Assembly (NCBI RefSeq): GCF_003477995.1 | Contig: NZ_QUEM01000018.1 | Coordinates: forward strand, 13,444 to 77,443 | Origin: Bacteroides sp. OF04-15BH | GTDB taxonomy: Bacteria; Bacteroidota; Bacteroidia; Bacteroidales; Bacteroidaceae | Length of the DNA stretch: 64,000 nt | Reading direction: 5' to 3' | In this document: positions 44,829 to 53,264 of the stretch, in pieces | How the letters are laid out: every line of letters starts with the position of its first letter | Position numbering within the stretch: position 1 is the first letter of the stretch | The notes under the pieces: generated by a model | Told to the model about the DNA's origin: nothing | Databases searched by the model: none | Seen by the model: only the letters and a program-made list of their open reading frames with translations | Made by a program: the position numbers and the translations under genes

Positions 44829-45377
44829 TTATTTATGATATTTGCAATAAAATTGTTCAACACTTTCCAACTCCTTCAAATATAGTTTCGCGCACATTTC
44901 CATATCATCTCCTGTACTGTGGTGTGTCCCTTGCTCTATGCCTAATTGTTCACAAAGATAATCCAGAGAATTACATCCAAAGGAGTAAATATTCCGTGCC
45001 ATCTGCAAAGAGCATATCCATTTCAGCTCAGGGAGATGAATGCGATAAAGTTCAGCAGAATGCTGTAAGCAGCTTCTGTCGAAAGGCACGTTATGTACCA
45101 CAAACGTATCGCACTCACCTAAATAAGTCCGTTCTATCTCCTCCCATACCTGACGGAAACCCAGAGCGTCTTCTGTATTTAGAGGACGGATACCGTGTAC
45201 TTTTATATTCCAATACTGATAAAGGTTATCTTCCGGATGTACGTACCAGCCATGAACGGGTCTCTGCTATTTCTCCGTGTCGTACAACACAGATACCCAC
45301 CTCACATACTGAAGTACATTTGGAGGTTGCCGTTGCAAAGTTTATCGCTATGAAATTTATATCTGCTTATGAGTCAT
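44829..45377 (-). pseudogene. DnaQ-like 3'-5' exonuclease, decayed
   Basis: The only long open part (45101-44829) reads 'MVHNVPFDRSCLQH', 'LDYLCEQLGIEQGTHHSTGD' and 'DMEMCAKLYLKELE', the second half of a DEDD exonuclease. Further upstream, another frame gives 'INFIAINFATATSKC' and 'EVGICVVRHGEIAETRSW', the first half. They are joined only after shifting frame near 'SW-WYVHPEDNLYQYW' (about 45230), and a second shift is needed to reach ATG 45377. The first motif, normally FIAIDFETAT, reads FIAINFATAT, so the metal-binding Asp and Glu are gone. It overlaps the end of the WYL gene by 11 bp. It looks inactive. Confidence 0.8.
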
Positions 45378-46287
45378 TATTTGATTGTTTATAATAGGAT
45401 AAGATATTCTCTGCAAACCTGCATATTTCATCCTTTACCCATTGTGGCTCGATAACTTCTATCTGGTCTGTCTGTTGTAGCAATGCCTGTAGAAAATCGT
45501 ATGTAGGCCGGACTTTCATTTCGAATGTAGTAGATTCATCATCTGATGCAATCTCACGCTGAGAGTCATGTATGGGTAAAGTAGCCAGGTATTTTCTTGC
45601 CCATCCGTATGCCCTAATTACCACACGCTCAATATCAATATCTCCGTCAGCGATAATGCCTACGCATCCTTTAAAATATTTATTTATATCAAATGAATCT
45701 GGAAGTTTAAATGTTGTATCCGTAATTTTGACATTGATTATCCTATCGAGTGCATATGTCTTTATATCCTCTGAATAGACAGACCATCCTATAAGATACC
45801 AACGGCGATTATAGACCTTAAGATGATAAGGCGCTACCTGAAATGTACTTGCATGAGACCTGCCAAAGCCCTGGTGGGTAATTTCTACTACATAATTCTG
45901 ACGCATTGCCTGAAGAAGAGTCTGTAAAAACTTATTTCCTGAAGGAATCTTCTCAAAGGAGATGCGTTTCTCTAACTTTTTGTCTGCCTGAAGCTGGTTC
46001 AGTGTGGCATATGAATCAATCAGCCATGAACGGAAGGTATCACCCTCCAATAAATCTGCGTCTTCTATATAATAACCATATCCGCGTTTAGCATCGCAGG
46101 AAATGATTATATCAAAGATAGTCTGTACTGCATCTTTATGATTCATAAATGTCTTCCACGGTAATGGTCTGCCATCACCTAGTCCACAATATTCCCATTT
46201 TTCACTTATCTCCTTGAATGTGATATATGGATGGCATCTGATTAAATCTACCAACCATATATATCTACCAAATTTGTTTGCTGCCAT
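45367..46287 (-). CDS. WYL domain transcriptional regulator
   Basis: 306 aa, start ATG 46287 ('MAANKFGRYIWLVDLI'). Winged-helix N-terminus ('HPYITFKEISEKWEYCGLGD'), a middle helical region, and a WYL domain near residues 140-215: 'VVEITHQGFGRSHASTFQVA', 'PYHLKVYNRRWYLIGW', 'IKTYALDRI'. The C-terminal WCX region follows. WYL proteins bind nucleic-acid-type ligands and often repress phage-defence operons (BrxR, CapW). Here it is first in the operon with the exonuclease remnant and two DUF262 genes, and a perfect palindrome lies in its own promoter, so autorepression of the whole operon is likely. Confidence 0.9.
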   Translation of the reverse strand: MAANKFGRYIWLVDLIRCHPYITFKEISEKWEYCGLGDGRPLPWKTFMNHKDAVQTIFDIIISCDAKRGYGYYIEDADLLEGDTFRSWLIDSYATLNQLQADKKLEKRISFEKIPSGNKFLQTLLQAMRQNYVVEITHQGFGRSHASTFQVAPYHLKVYNRRWYLIGWSVYSEDIKTYALDRIINVKITDTTFKLPDSFDINKYFKGCVGIIADGDIDIERVVIRAYGWARKYLATLPIHDSQREIASDDESTTFEMKVRPTYDFLQALLQQTDQIEVIEPQWVKDEICRFAENILSYYKQSNNDS

Positions 46288-46305
46288 AAAGACCTGTTTA
46301 ATTAT

Positions 46306-46341
46306 GTTATGCCACAAAAATGCATAAGTACTTATGCCAAA
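46306..46341 (-). promoter_or_regulatory. Palindromic operator in front of the WYL gene
   Basis: A perfect 16-bp palindrome, GCATAAGTACTTATGC, lies at 46322-46337, about 35 bp from the start codon. TTATGCCA occurs at 46306-46313 and again at 46332-46339. On the minus strand TTTG (46338-46341) and a CATTTTTG box flank the palindrome, so it would sit between promoter elements. Confidence 0.65.
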
Positions 46342-46784
46342 TTTAGGTATAGATACAGAAAAAACAAAGAAATTTATTCTAAAACATATATTTATGACTC
46401 TTTATTACATCATTCTCATAATAATATTCGCTATTGCTGTTTATTTAAAATCTTGATGTACCTAATATAATAGTTACCTCCTTTACTACTTTCAAAGATT
46501 TTTCTATTATTCTTTCGGCAGTTTTCTGTTAGATTCTTCAGACTGTCTGATTTTTAGCCTGGGCATCATTTGCCGTAATCTTAATTTTTTATTTCTACTC
46601 TTATCTAATTCTATACTGTATACACTATAATTATTTTTTCTGTTTCGCTTGACAATTCTCAAAAAGATCCTATCACAATAATAATATCCATTTATCAAAT
46701 TGAGAAGGAACTAAAGGCACTTGGATAAAGCTATGTGATTTTATTGTATTAATATCCAGGTTGTTATGTAATTTATTCCTTTTC
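46342..46784. other. Very AT-rich intergenic region
   Basis: No supported gene. An open frame of 63 codons on the minus strand (46507-46698) is basic, low in complexity and probably spurious. The stretch separates the defence operon from the potassium regulon and may carry upstream activator sites of the latter, but none was recognised. Confidence 0.5.
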
Positions 46785-46800
46785 AGGCATACCGATTGTA
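46785..46800 (+). promoter_or_regulatory. Candidate sigma-54 promoter of the kdp operon
   Basis: AGGCAT-ACCGA-TTGTA: GG and GT are separated by exactly 10 bases, close to the sigma-54 consensus (TGGCAC-N5-TTGC), with T in place of the last C. A start site about 12 bp downstream would fall before the small ORF and kdpF. A matching site precedes trkH, and an NtrC-type activator is encoded at the end of the cluster. Confidence 0.5.
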
Positions 46801-46833
46801 TTAGTAATAATGAATTTTAAACATAAAAAAAAT

Positions 46834-46932
46834 ATGGAACTATTTACAATTGGTTTTGCCGTCTGTTTGTTGATGGGTATAGGTTGCTTTTGGTTATTTG
46901 AGAAATGTATTGATTGGTTTGAAAACATTTAA
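46834..46932 (+). CDS. Small single-helix membrane protein upstream of kdpF
   Basis: 32 aa: 'MELFTIGFAVCLLMGIGC' then 'FWLFEKCIDWFENI'. One hydrophobic helix and an amphipathic tail. An in-frame ATG at 46810 would add 8 residues but lies at the predicted transcription start. It is 20 bp before kdpF, in the position where some Bacteroidota carry an extra short peptide. Whether it is part of the Kdp complex is unknown. Confidence 0.5.
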   Translation: MELFTIGFAVCLLMGIGCFWLFEKCIDWFENI

Positions 46933-46952
46933 ATGAAAAGGAGAAAAGATTT

Positions 46953-47033
46953 ATGTATACGGTATTATTCATTATTGGCCTTATTATGTTTTGCTATTTG
47001 ATGTATGTTCTGGTTAAACCGGAAAAGTTCTAG
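46953..47033 (+). CDS. kdpF: Potassium-transporting ATPase small subunit KdpF
   Basis: 26-aa single-helix peptide, 'MYTVLFIIGLIMFCYLMYVL' followed by 'VKPEKF'. The 'YLMYVLVKPEKF' end is the usual KdpF signature, and the gene is immediately before kdpA. KdpF stabilises the KdpABC complex in the membrane. It is preceded by a purine-rich stretch (AAAAGGAGAAAAG), a good ribosome-binding site. Confidence 0.85.
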   Translation: MYTVLFIIGLIMFCYLMYVLVKPEKF

Positions 47034-47082
47034 AAAAATGAGTTAACAAGGTATTAAGACTGTTCGCTAAAAATATCAGAGT

Positions 47083-48789
47083 ATGAATACAGAAATATTG
47101 GGCGTCATAGCGCAAATCGTTTTAATGGTGGTATTAAGTTACCCGTTAGGAAAATATATTGCCAAGGTTTATAAAGGCAAAAAGGTGTGGAGTGATTTTA
47201 TGAAACCGGTAGAACGTTTAATCTTCCGGCTTTCAGGAATCAATCCGGAAGAAAAGATGAACTGGAAACAGTTTCTGAGAGCTTTGCTTGTGGTCAATGC
47301 CTTCTGGTTTGTGTGGGGTATGGTTCTACTGGTCACGCAAGGGCTTCTGCCTTTGAATCCCGACGGGAACATCGGTCAGACAGCACATCAGGCTTTCAAT
47401 ACTTGCATTTCTTTTATGGTCAACTGTAATGAGCAACACTATAGTGGTGAAACCAATCTGACCTATTTCACACAACTGTTTGTCATCATGCTGTTCCAAT
47501 TTATAACAGCGGCTACAGGTATGGCCGCTATGGCTGGCATCATGAAAGCGCTTGGCGAAAAAACAACCCAAACGATTGGCAACTTCTGGAGATATCTTGT
47601 GCTGAGCTGTACCCGTATCCTTCTTCCCTTATCGCTTGTCGTCGGTTTCATCCTGATTACGCAAGGAATTCCTATGGGATTTGAAGGCAAAATGGAAATA
47701 ACGACTCTTGAAGGTGCTCCTCAGAGTATCTCGCAAGGACCTGCAGCGGCAATTGTTCCTATCAAACAGTTAGGAACCAATGGTGGTGGTTATTATGGTG
47801 CGAACTCTTCCCATCCGTTGGAAAACCCTACCTACTTGTCCAATATGACAGAGTGTTGTTCCATTCTTATGCTCCCAATGGCGATGGTTTTTGCATTTGG
47901 TTTCTATGTTGACCGTAAAAAATTAGGTTATAGTATATATGGAGTAATGCTCACAGCGTTTCTCATAGGGGTATGCATCAATGTATCTCAGGAAATGGGA
48001 GGTAACCCAAGAATTGATGCAATGGGCATAGCTCAGGATGGTGGAGCCATGGAAGGAAAAGAAGTTCGTTTGGGAGCCGGTGCAACAGGATTCTGGAGCG
48101 TTGTCACGACCGTTACATCGAATGGTTCTGTAAACGGTATGCACGATTCTACGATGCCGCTTTCCGGTATGATTGAAATGCTGAACATGCAAATCAATAC
48201 CTGGTTTGGTGGGGTAGGAGTTGGTTGGATGAACTACTTTACCTTCCTGATAATCGCAGTTTTCATCAGTGGATTGATGGTAGGACGTACTCCGGAATTC
48301 ATGTGCCATAAAGTTGAGGCAAAAGAAATGAAGATTGCTTCAATCGTAGCCCTTCTTCATCCGTTTGTGATTCTTGTCGGTACAGCTCTTGCTGCCTATC
48401 TCTATGTGCACGCTCCGGCATTTGTAGAAAGTGAAGGAGGCTGGCTGAACAATCCCGGTTTTCACGGACTTGGAGAAATGTTGTATGAGTTCACTTCGTG
48501 TGCCGCGAATAACGGTTCGGGTTTTGAGGGACTTGGCGATAACACCTGGTTCTGGAATGTATCATGTGGCATCGTATTAATACTGAGCCGGTTTATACCG
48601 ATTATTGGACAGGTTGCCATAGCTGGCCTTTTGGCGCAGAAGAGATATATACCGGAGAGTGCCGGAACCTTGAAGACAGATACCGTAACCTTCGGAGTGA
48701 TGACATTTGCAGTGATATTCATTGTTGCAGCATTGTCATTCTTCCCGGTACAGGCATTAAGTACCATTGCAGAACATTTTTCATTATGA
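47083..48789 (+). CDS. kdpA: Potassium-transporting ATPase, K+-binding subunit KdpA
   Basis: 568-aa inner-membrane protein with about ten helices, full length for KdpA. Selectivity-filter-like loops are visible: 'TCISFMVNCNEQHYSGETN', 'QLGTNGGGYYGANSSHPLEN' and 'TSCAANNGSGFEGLGDN'. It forms the high-affinity K+ entry of the KdpFABC pump. It lies 49 bp after kdpF and 92 bp before kdpB. Confidence 0.97.
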   Translation: MNTEILGVIAQIVLMVVLSYPLGKYIAKVYKGKKVWSDFMKPVERLIFRLSGINPEEKMNWKQFLRALLVVNAFWFVWGMVLLVTQGLLPLNPDGNIGQTAHQAFNTCISFMVNCNEQHYSGETNLTYFTQLFVIMLFQFITAATGMAAMAGIMKALGEKTTQTIGNFWRYLVLSCTRILLPLSLVVGFILITQGIPMGFEGKMEITTLEGAPQSISQGPAAAIVPIKQLGTNGGGYYGANSSHPLENPTYLSNMTECCSILMLPMAMVFAFGFYVDRKKLGYSIYGVMLTAFLIGVCINVSQEMGGNPRIDAMGIAQDGGAMEGKEVRLGAGATGFWSVVTTVTSNGSVNGMHDSTMPLSGMIEMLNMQINTWFGGVGVGWMNYFTFLIIAVFISGLMVGRTPEFMCHKVEAKEMKIASIVALLHPFVILVGTALAAYLYVHAPAFVESEGGWLNNPGFHGLGEMLYEFTSCAANNGSGFEGLGDNTWFWNVSCGIVLILSRFIPIIGQVAIAGLLAQKRYIPESAGTLKTDTVTFGVMTFAVIFIVAALSFFPVQALSTIAEHFSL

Positions 48790-48881
48790 TTTTAAATAAC
48801 GAGGTTTGAGTTGGTCAGAAAGGTAATTACATTACAGCAAGTTTGTACTCTGTTCAACCGATAAACAAAAAATTTTAAGAC

Positions 48882-50918
48882 ATGAATTCAAAAGATCAAA
48901 ATACATCCCTGTTTCAAAAGGAGCAGGTTGTAGAAAGCCTGAAACAGTCATTAGTCAAGCTGAATCCGAAAGTAATGATCAAGAACCCGATCATGTTTAC
49001 CGTGGAAGTTTCAACGGTGATTATGTTGGTCGTTACCGTATATTCTGCATTCAGCACGTCACAAGGCTCATTTGTTTATAATCTTTGGGTATTTATCATA
49101 CTTTTCCTGACATTGTTGTTCGCCAACTTTGCTGAAGCCATTGCTGAGGCTCGAGGCAAGGCGCAGGCAGACAGTTTGCGTAAGACTCGTGAAGAGACCC
49201 CTGCAAAACTGATTGTTAACGGCAAGATAAAGACCGTAAGCAGTTCGCAACTTAAAAAGGGAGATGTGTTCGAGTGCGAAGCAGGCGATGTGATTCCTGC
49301 TGACGGTGAAATCATAGAAGGACTGGCATCCATCGATGAAAGTGCCATTACTGGCGAGTCCGCTCCTGTAATTCGTGAGGCAGGGGGAGACAAGAGTTCC
49401 GTTACGGGTGGAACAAAAGTCCTTTCAGATCATATTCGGATGGTTGTAACGACCCAACCCGGAGAAAGTTTCCTGGATAAAATGATAGCCTTGGTAGAAG
49501 GGGCAAGTCGTCAGAAAACACCGAATGAAATAGCGCTTACCATACTTTTGGCTGTATTTACGCTGGTTTTTCTTGTTGTCTGTATCACGTTGAAACCGTT
49601 GGCCGACTATTCCAATACCGCCATTACCATTGCCGCATTTCTGTCACTCTTCGTTTGTTTGATACCTACCACCATCGGAGGTTTACTTTCTGCAATCGGT
49701 ATTGCCGGAATGGATCGTGCGTTACGCGCAAATGTGATCACCAAATCGGGTAAAGCGGTTGAAACAGCCGGTGACGTAGATACACTGCTGCTTGACAAGA
49801 CCGGAACCATAACCATCGGTAACCGTAAGGCAACAGATTTTTATCCGGTTGCAGGTTTTGATAAACGTCGTTTTATGGAAGCGTGCATGTTGTCTTCAGT
49901 TTCCGATGATACCCCCGAAGGAAAATCGATTATAGAGTTAGGCCGAGAGCAAGGATTGCGGATGCGCAATCTGAATACGGAAGGAGCGCACATGATTAAA
50001 TTTACGGCCGAAACCAAATGTTCGGGAATAAATCTGAAGGATGGCACTCAAATCCGAAAGGGAGCCTTTGACGCCATTCGTAATCTTGTAAACGAAGCGG
50101 GAAATGAATTTCCTAAAGAAACGGAGGATGTGATAAAGCAAATAACCAGTAATGGCGGTACCCCGCTGGTGGTCTGTATCAATAAGGAAATAGCCGGAGT
50201 TATCGAGTTGCAGGATATTATCAAGCCGGGTATTGAGGAACGGTTTGAACGCCTGCGTAAGATGGGGGTAAAAACTGTAATGGTTACCGGTGACAATCCT
50301 CTGACCGCAAAATATATTGCAGAGAAAGCCGGGGTAGATGATTTCATTGCGGAGGCCAAACCCGAAGACAAGATGAATTATATTAAGAAGGAACAGGCTG
50401 CCGGTAAGCTGGTCGCTATGATGGGGGACGGAACAAATGATGCGCCCGCTCTTGCCCAGGCAAATGTCGGTGTGGCCATGAACAGTGGTACTCAGGCCGC
50501 CAAAGAAGCCGGTAATATGGTCGATCTGGATAACGATCCGACCAAACTTATTGAGATTGTTGAAATAGGCAAGCAGCTGCTGATGACCCGTGGCACACTG
50601 ACCACCTTTTCCATAGCAAACGATGTGGCCAAGTATTTTGCTATCATCCCGGCCTTGTTTATGATTTCCGTACCCCAGTTGGGAGCGCTGAACATCATGG
50701 GGCTGCATAGTCCGGAGAGCGCCATCCTTTCTGCCATCATCTTCAATGCCATAATCATACCGGTTCTGATTCCGCTGGCACTGAAAGGAGTGGAATACAA
50801 ACCGATAGGGGCCGGTGCCTTGCTGCGCAGAAACCTTCTGATTTATGGAGTGGGAGGGATTATCGCTCCTTTCGTAGGAATCAAGCTTATAGATTTATTT
50901 GTAGGATTATTTTGCTGA
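48882..50918 (+). CDS. kdpB: Potassium-transporting P-type ATPase subunit KdpB
   Basis: 678-aa P-type ATPase. Phosphorylation site 'LLDKTGTITIGN' (Asp305), actuator 'SAITGESAPVIREAGGDKSS', nucleotide-binding region 'AETKCSGINLKDG', and hinge 'VAMMGDGTNDAPALAQANVG'. It energises K+ import by KdpA. Normal length for the family, with seven membrane helices expected. The kdpC start follows 20 bp after its stop. Confidence 0.97.
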   Translation: MNSKDQNTSLFQKEQVVESLKQSLVKLNPKVMIKNPIMFTVEVSTVIMLVVTVYSAFSTSQGSFVYNLWVFIILFLTLLFANFAEAIAEARGKAQADSLRKTREETPAKLIVNGKIKTVSSSQLKKGDVFECEAGDVIPADGEIIEGLASIDESAITGESAPVIREAGGDKSSVTGGTKVLSDHIRMVVTTQPGESFLDKMIALVEGASRQKTPNEIALTILLAVFTLVFLVVCITLKPLADYSNTAITIAAFLSLFVCLIPTTIGGLLSAIGIAGMDRALRANVITKSGKAVETAGDVDTLLLDKTGTITIGNRKATDFYPVAGFDKRRFMEACMLSSVSDDTPEGKSIIELGREQGLRMRNLNTEGAHMIKFTAETKCSGINLKDGTQIRKGAFDAIRNLVNEAGNEFPKETEDVIKQITSNGGTPLVVCINKEIAGVIELQDIIKPGIEERFERLRKMGVKTVMVTGDNPLTAKYIAEKAGVDDFIAEAKPEDKMNYIKKEQAAGKLVAMMGDGTNDAPALAQANVGVAMNSGTQAAKEAGNMVDLDNDPTKLIEIVEIGKQLLMTRGTLTTFSIANDVAKYFAIIPALFMISVPQLGALNIMGLHSPESAILSAIIFNAIIIPVLIPLALKGVEYKPIGAGALLRRNLLIYGVGGIIAPFVGIKLIDLFVGLFC

Positions 50919-50938
50919 GAATAAAAACGAAGACAGTT

Positions 50939-51532
50939 ATGAAGAATTTAATGAAATCAATAAGAATCACAATTGTGTTTTGTGTGTTTCTTTCAGTATG
51001 CTATATATTGGTATTGTGGATTTTTGCACAGTTCGCGGCTCCCGGTGAAGGAGGGAATGTAGAAACGGTGAAACTCAACGGCAAAGTTGTTGGCGTAGCC
51101 AACGTGGGGCAAGTCTTTACAAAGGATGTGTTCTTTTGGGGCAGACCTTCATGTGCCGGTGCCGGGTATGACGGAACAAGTTCTGCGGGGAGCAATAAGG
51201 GAGCTACCAATGAGGAATATCTTGCAGAGGTTGAAGCCAGAATTGATACATTTCTGCTGCATCATCCTTATTTGAAGCGCGCGGATGTTCCTGCCGAGAT
51301 GGTTACGGCGAGTGCTTCTGGTCTTGATCCCGACATAACACCCGAATGTGCGTATGTCCAGATAAAACGGGTTGCCGAGGCACGGGGAATGAAGGAAGCT
51401 GATGTGAAAGCCATTGTCGACAAGATGGTTGAGCAACCACTTTTGGGCATCTTCGGTCCTGCCAAGATAAATGTCTTAAAACTGAATGTTGCCCTGGAAG
51501 AGGCGAATCCGACCATAGATAAACAGAGTTGA
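50939..51532 (+). CDS. kdpC: Potassium-transporting ATPase subunit KdpC
   Basis: 197 aa. The start is ATG 50939 ('MKNLMKSIRITIVFCVFLSV'), giving the usual N-terminal membrane anchor; an earlier frame start overlaps kdpB and is unlikely. The soluble domain shows 'FFWGRPSCAGAGYDGTSSAG' and 'SASGLDPDITPECAYVQIKR', the KdpC core, and ends with 'FGPAKINVLKLNVALEEANP'. A strong terminator lies 50 bp downstream. Confidence 0.96.
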   Translation: MKNLMKSIRITIVFCVFLSVCYILVLWIFAQFAAPGEGGNVETVKLNGKVVGVANVGQVFTKDVFFWGRPSCAGAGYDGTSSAGSNKGATNEEYLAEVEARIDTFLLHHPYLKRADVPAEMVTASASGLDPDITPECAYVQIKRVAEARGMKEADVKAIVDKMVEQPLLGIFGPAKINVLKLNVALEEANPTIDKQS

Positions 51533-51582
51533 ATCATAAAATCAAACAGACCTAGTAGCAGGATTTTGATGACCTGCCTGTA

Positions 51583-51631
51583 TTACCCTTCTCATTATGG
51601 AGATAGATGTTTCTCATAATGAGAAGGGTAA
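51583..51631 (+). terminator. Rho-independent terminator after kdpC
   Basis: Perfect 17-bp stem (51583-51599 with 51615-51631), 15-nt loop, then TTTTTCTTTTT. It separates kdpFABC from trkH and its regulators, which have their own sigma-54-like promoter. Confidence 0.92.
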
Positions 51632-51702
51632 TTTTTCTTTTTATAAAATATGATTTTCATAATACATTGTAATTTAGTAGATTATCGGTTCGTTTGCTTT
51701 TG

Positions 51703-51718
51703 TGGCATGTGATTTGTC
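51703..51718 (+). promoter_or_regulatory. Candidate sigma-54 promoter of the trkH operon
   Basis: TGGCAT-GTGAT-TTGTC, with GG and GT separated by 10 bases, like the site before the kdp genes (both have GGCAT and TTGT). It is 27 bp before the trkH start codon, so the transcript would begin about 15 nt ahead of it. Confidence 0.55.
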
Positions 51719-51744
51719 TATAAGTCAAGAAAAAGATATTGTAT

Positions 51745-53250
51745 ATGAAAGAGGCTTATCAAACAAATTCGTTTTCATTCAAAAGCAAGAACGACGGTCT
51801 GATTAATTTCGGAACAGTTTCTTATGTTTTGGGTATATTGGTCTTAGTAGAAGCCGGATTATTTGCAATCTGTGCCGGTGTATCTGCCATTTATCAGGAA
51901 AGCAGTTATATCTATTTTATTTGGACCATGTTGATCAATATGGGGATCGGTGGAGTCATGGTACTTGCCGGTAACCGTAAGTGCAACAATGTTTCCAGAC
52001 GCGACGGATATTTTATTGTCAGTGTCTCCTGGATATTGTTTACGCTTTTGGGTATGTTACCTTTCTATTTAAGTGGATATATACCCTCTGTCGCCGATGC
52101 TTTCTTTGAAACCATGTCCGGTTTCACCACCACGGGAGCCACCATATTGAATAATATCGAATCCTTGCCACATGGCTTGCTTTTTTGGCGCAGCTTTACA
52201 CAATGGATCGGAGGCCTTGGCATTGTTCTTTTTACCATAGCATTGCTTCCTTTGTTCAGCGGCAGCAGCCAGCAGCTTTTCTTATCTGAAGCGACAGGAG
52301 TTACCCATGACAAGATTCACCCTAAAATCAAGGTGATGGCCCGCTGTCTGTGGCTTATTTATATCGGACTGACTTTGTTGGAGACCGTGTTGTTGCTGTT
52401 TGGTGGTATGAACCTGTTTGATGCCTTGTGCCAGGCCTTTGCCACTACGGCAACCGGTGGTTTTTCCACCAAGCAGGATAGCATCTCTTATTGGAATTCA
52501 CCCTACATAGAATATGTGATATCCATATTTATGATTTTGTCCGGTGTAAATTTCTCTTTATATTATTTTGCTTTGAATGGAAAATACAAGAAGCTGTTTA
52601 AGGATGGAGAGTTGCATTGGTTCCTTGCATCCATATTCATTCTTACGATCGTCATTGCATTTGCCCTGTTCATAACCGATTATTATGATGTTGAAACGGC
52701 ATTCCGCAAAGCCTTATTCCAGGTGGCTACCGTACACACATCGTGCGGCTTTGCTACAGACGATTATAATCTATGGCCTCCATTCACCTGGATGCTGCTT
52801 ATTTTTGCCATGATATCCGGCGGCTGTACCGGTTCCACCAGTGGCGGCGTCAAGAATTTACGTTTGTTGATTATTTTTCAGAACATCAGAAACCAGTTCA
52901 AGCAAATGCTGCATCCAAGGGCTGTCCTGCCGGTTCATGTGGACAACGGTCAGGTTACTGTGCAAACATCGGCATTGGTCTATACGTTCTTTGTCACCTA
53001 TTTGATCTGTATATTTATAGGCTGGACCTTGCTGATGTGCTTTGGAGTTGGCCTGACGGAATCATTCAGTACCGTTGTGTCTGCTATCGGTAATGTCGGT
53101 CCGGGATTGGGAGCCTATGGACCGGTCTATTCCTGGGCTTCTCTGCCGGATGCCGCTAAATGGATACTTTCGGCCTTGATGCTTATCGGACGTTTGGAGA
53201 TTTTTGGTATCCTGCTTTTGTTTAACAAGCATTTTTGGACTGAGTGCTGA
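51745..53250 (+). CDS. TrkH family potassium uptake protein
   Basis: 501 aa, start ATG 51745. Membrane protein of the TrkH/KtrB superfamily with four P-loops: 'MSGFTTTGATILNNIESLPH', 'FATTATGGFSTKQDSISYW', 'VATVHTSCGFATDDYN' and 'VVSAIGNVGPGLGAYG'. It should form the K+ channel-like subunit of a Trk uptake system; a TrkA partner is not in the window. It is co-transcribed with the KdpD-type sensor gene, whose ATG follows 14 bp after its stop. Placement with kdp and its regulators indicates common control by potassium. Confidence 0.93.
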   Translation: MKEAYQTNSFSFKSKNDGLINFGTVSYVLGILVLVEAGLFAICAGVSAIYQESSYIYFIWTMLINMGIGGVMVLAGNRKCNNVSRRDGYFIVSVSWILFTLLGMLPFYLSGYIPSVADAFFETMSGFTTTGATILNNIESLPHGLLFWRSFTQWIGGLGIVLFTIALLPLFSGSSQQLFLSEATGVTHDKIHPKIKVMARCLWLIYIGLTLLETVLLLFGGMNLFDALCQAFATTATGGFSTKQDSISYWNSPYIEYVISIFMILSGVNFSLYYFALNGKYKKLFKDGELHWFLASIFILTIVIAFALFITDYYDVETAFRKALFQVATVHTSCGFATDDYNLWPPFTWMLLIFAMISGGCTGSTSGGVKNLRLLIIFQNIRNQFKQMLHPRAVLPVHVDNGQVTVQTSALVYTFFVTYLICIFIGWTLLMCFGVGLTESFSTVVSAIGNVGPGLGAYGPVYSWASLPDAAKWILSALMLIGRLEIFGILLLFNKHFWTEC

Positions 53251-53264
53251 AATCAAATAAGGCA

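Noticed and set aside
46507-46698. 63-codon minus-strand frame in the AT-rich region before kdp
   Set aside because: Basic, low-complexity sequence with no recognisable fold and no promoter; likely spurious.
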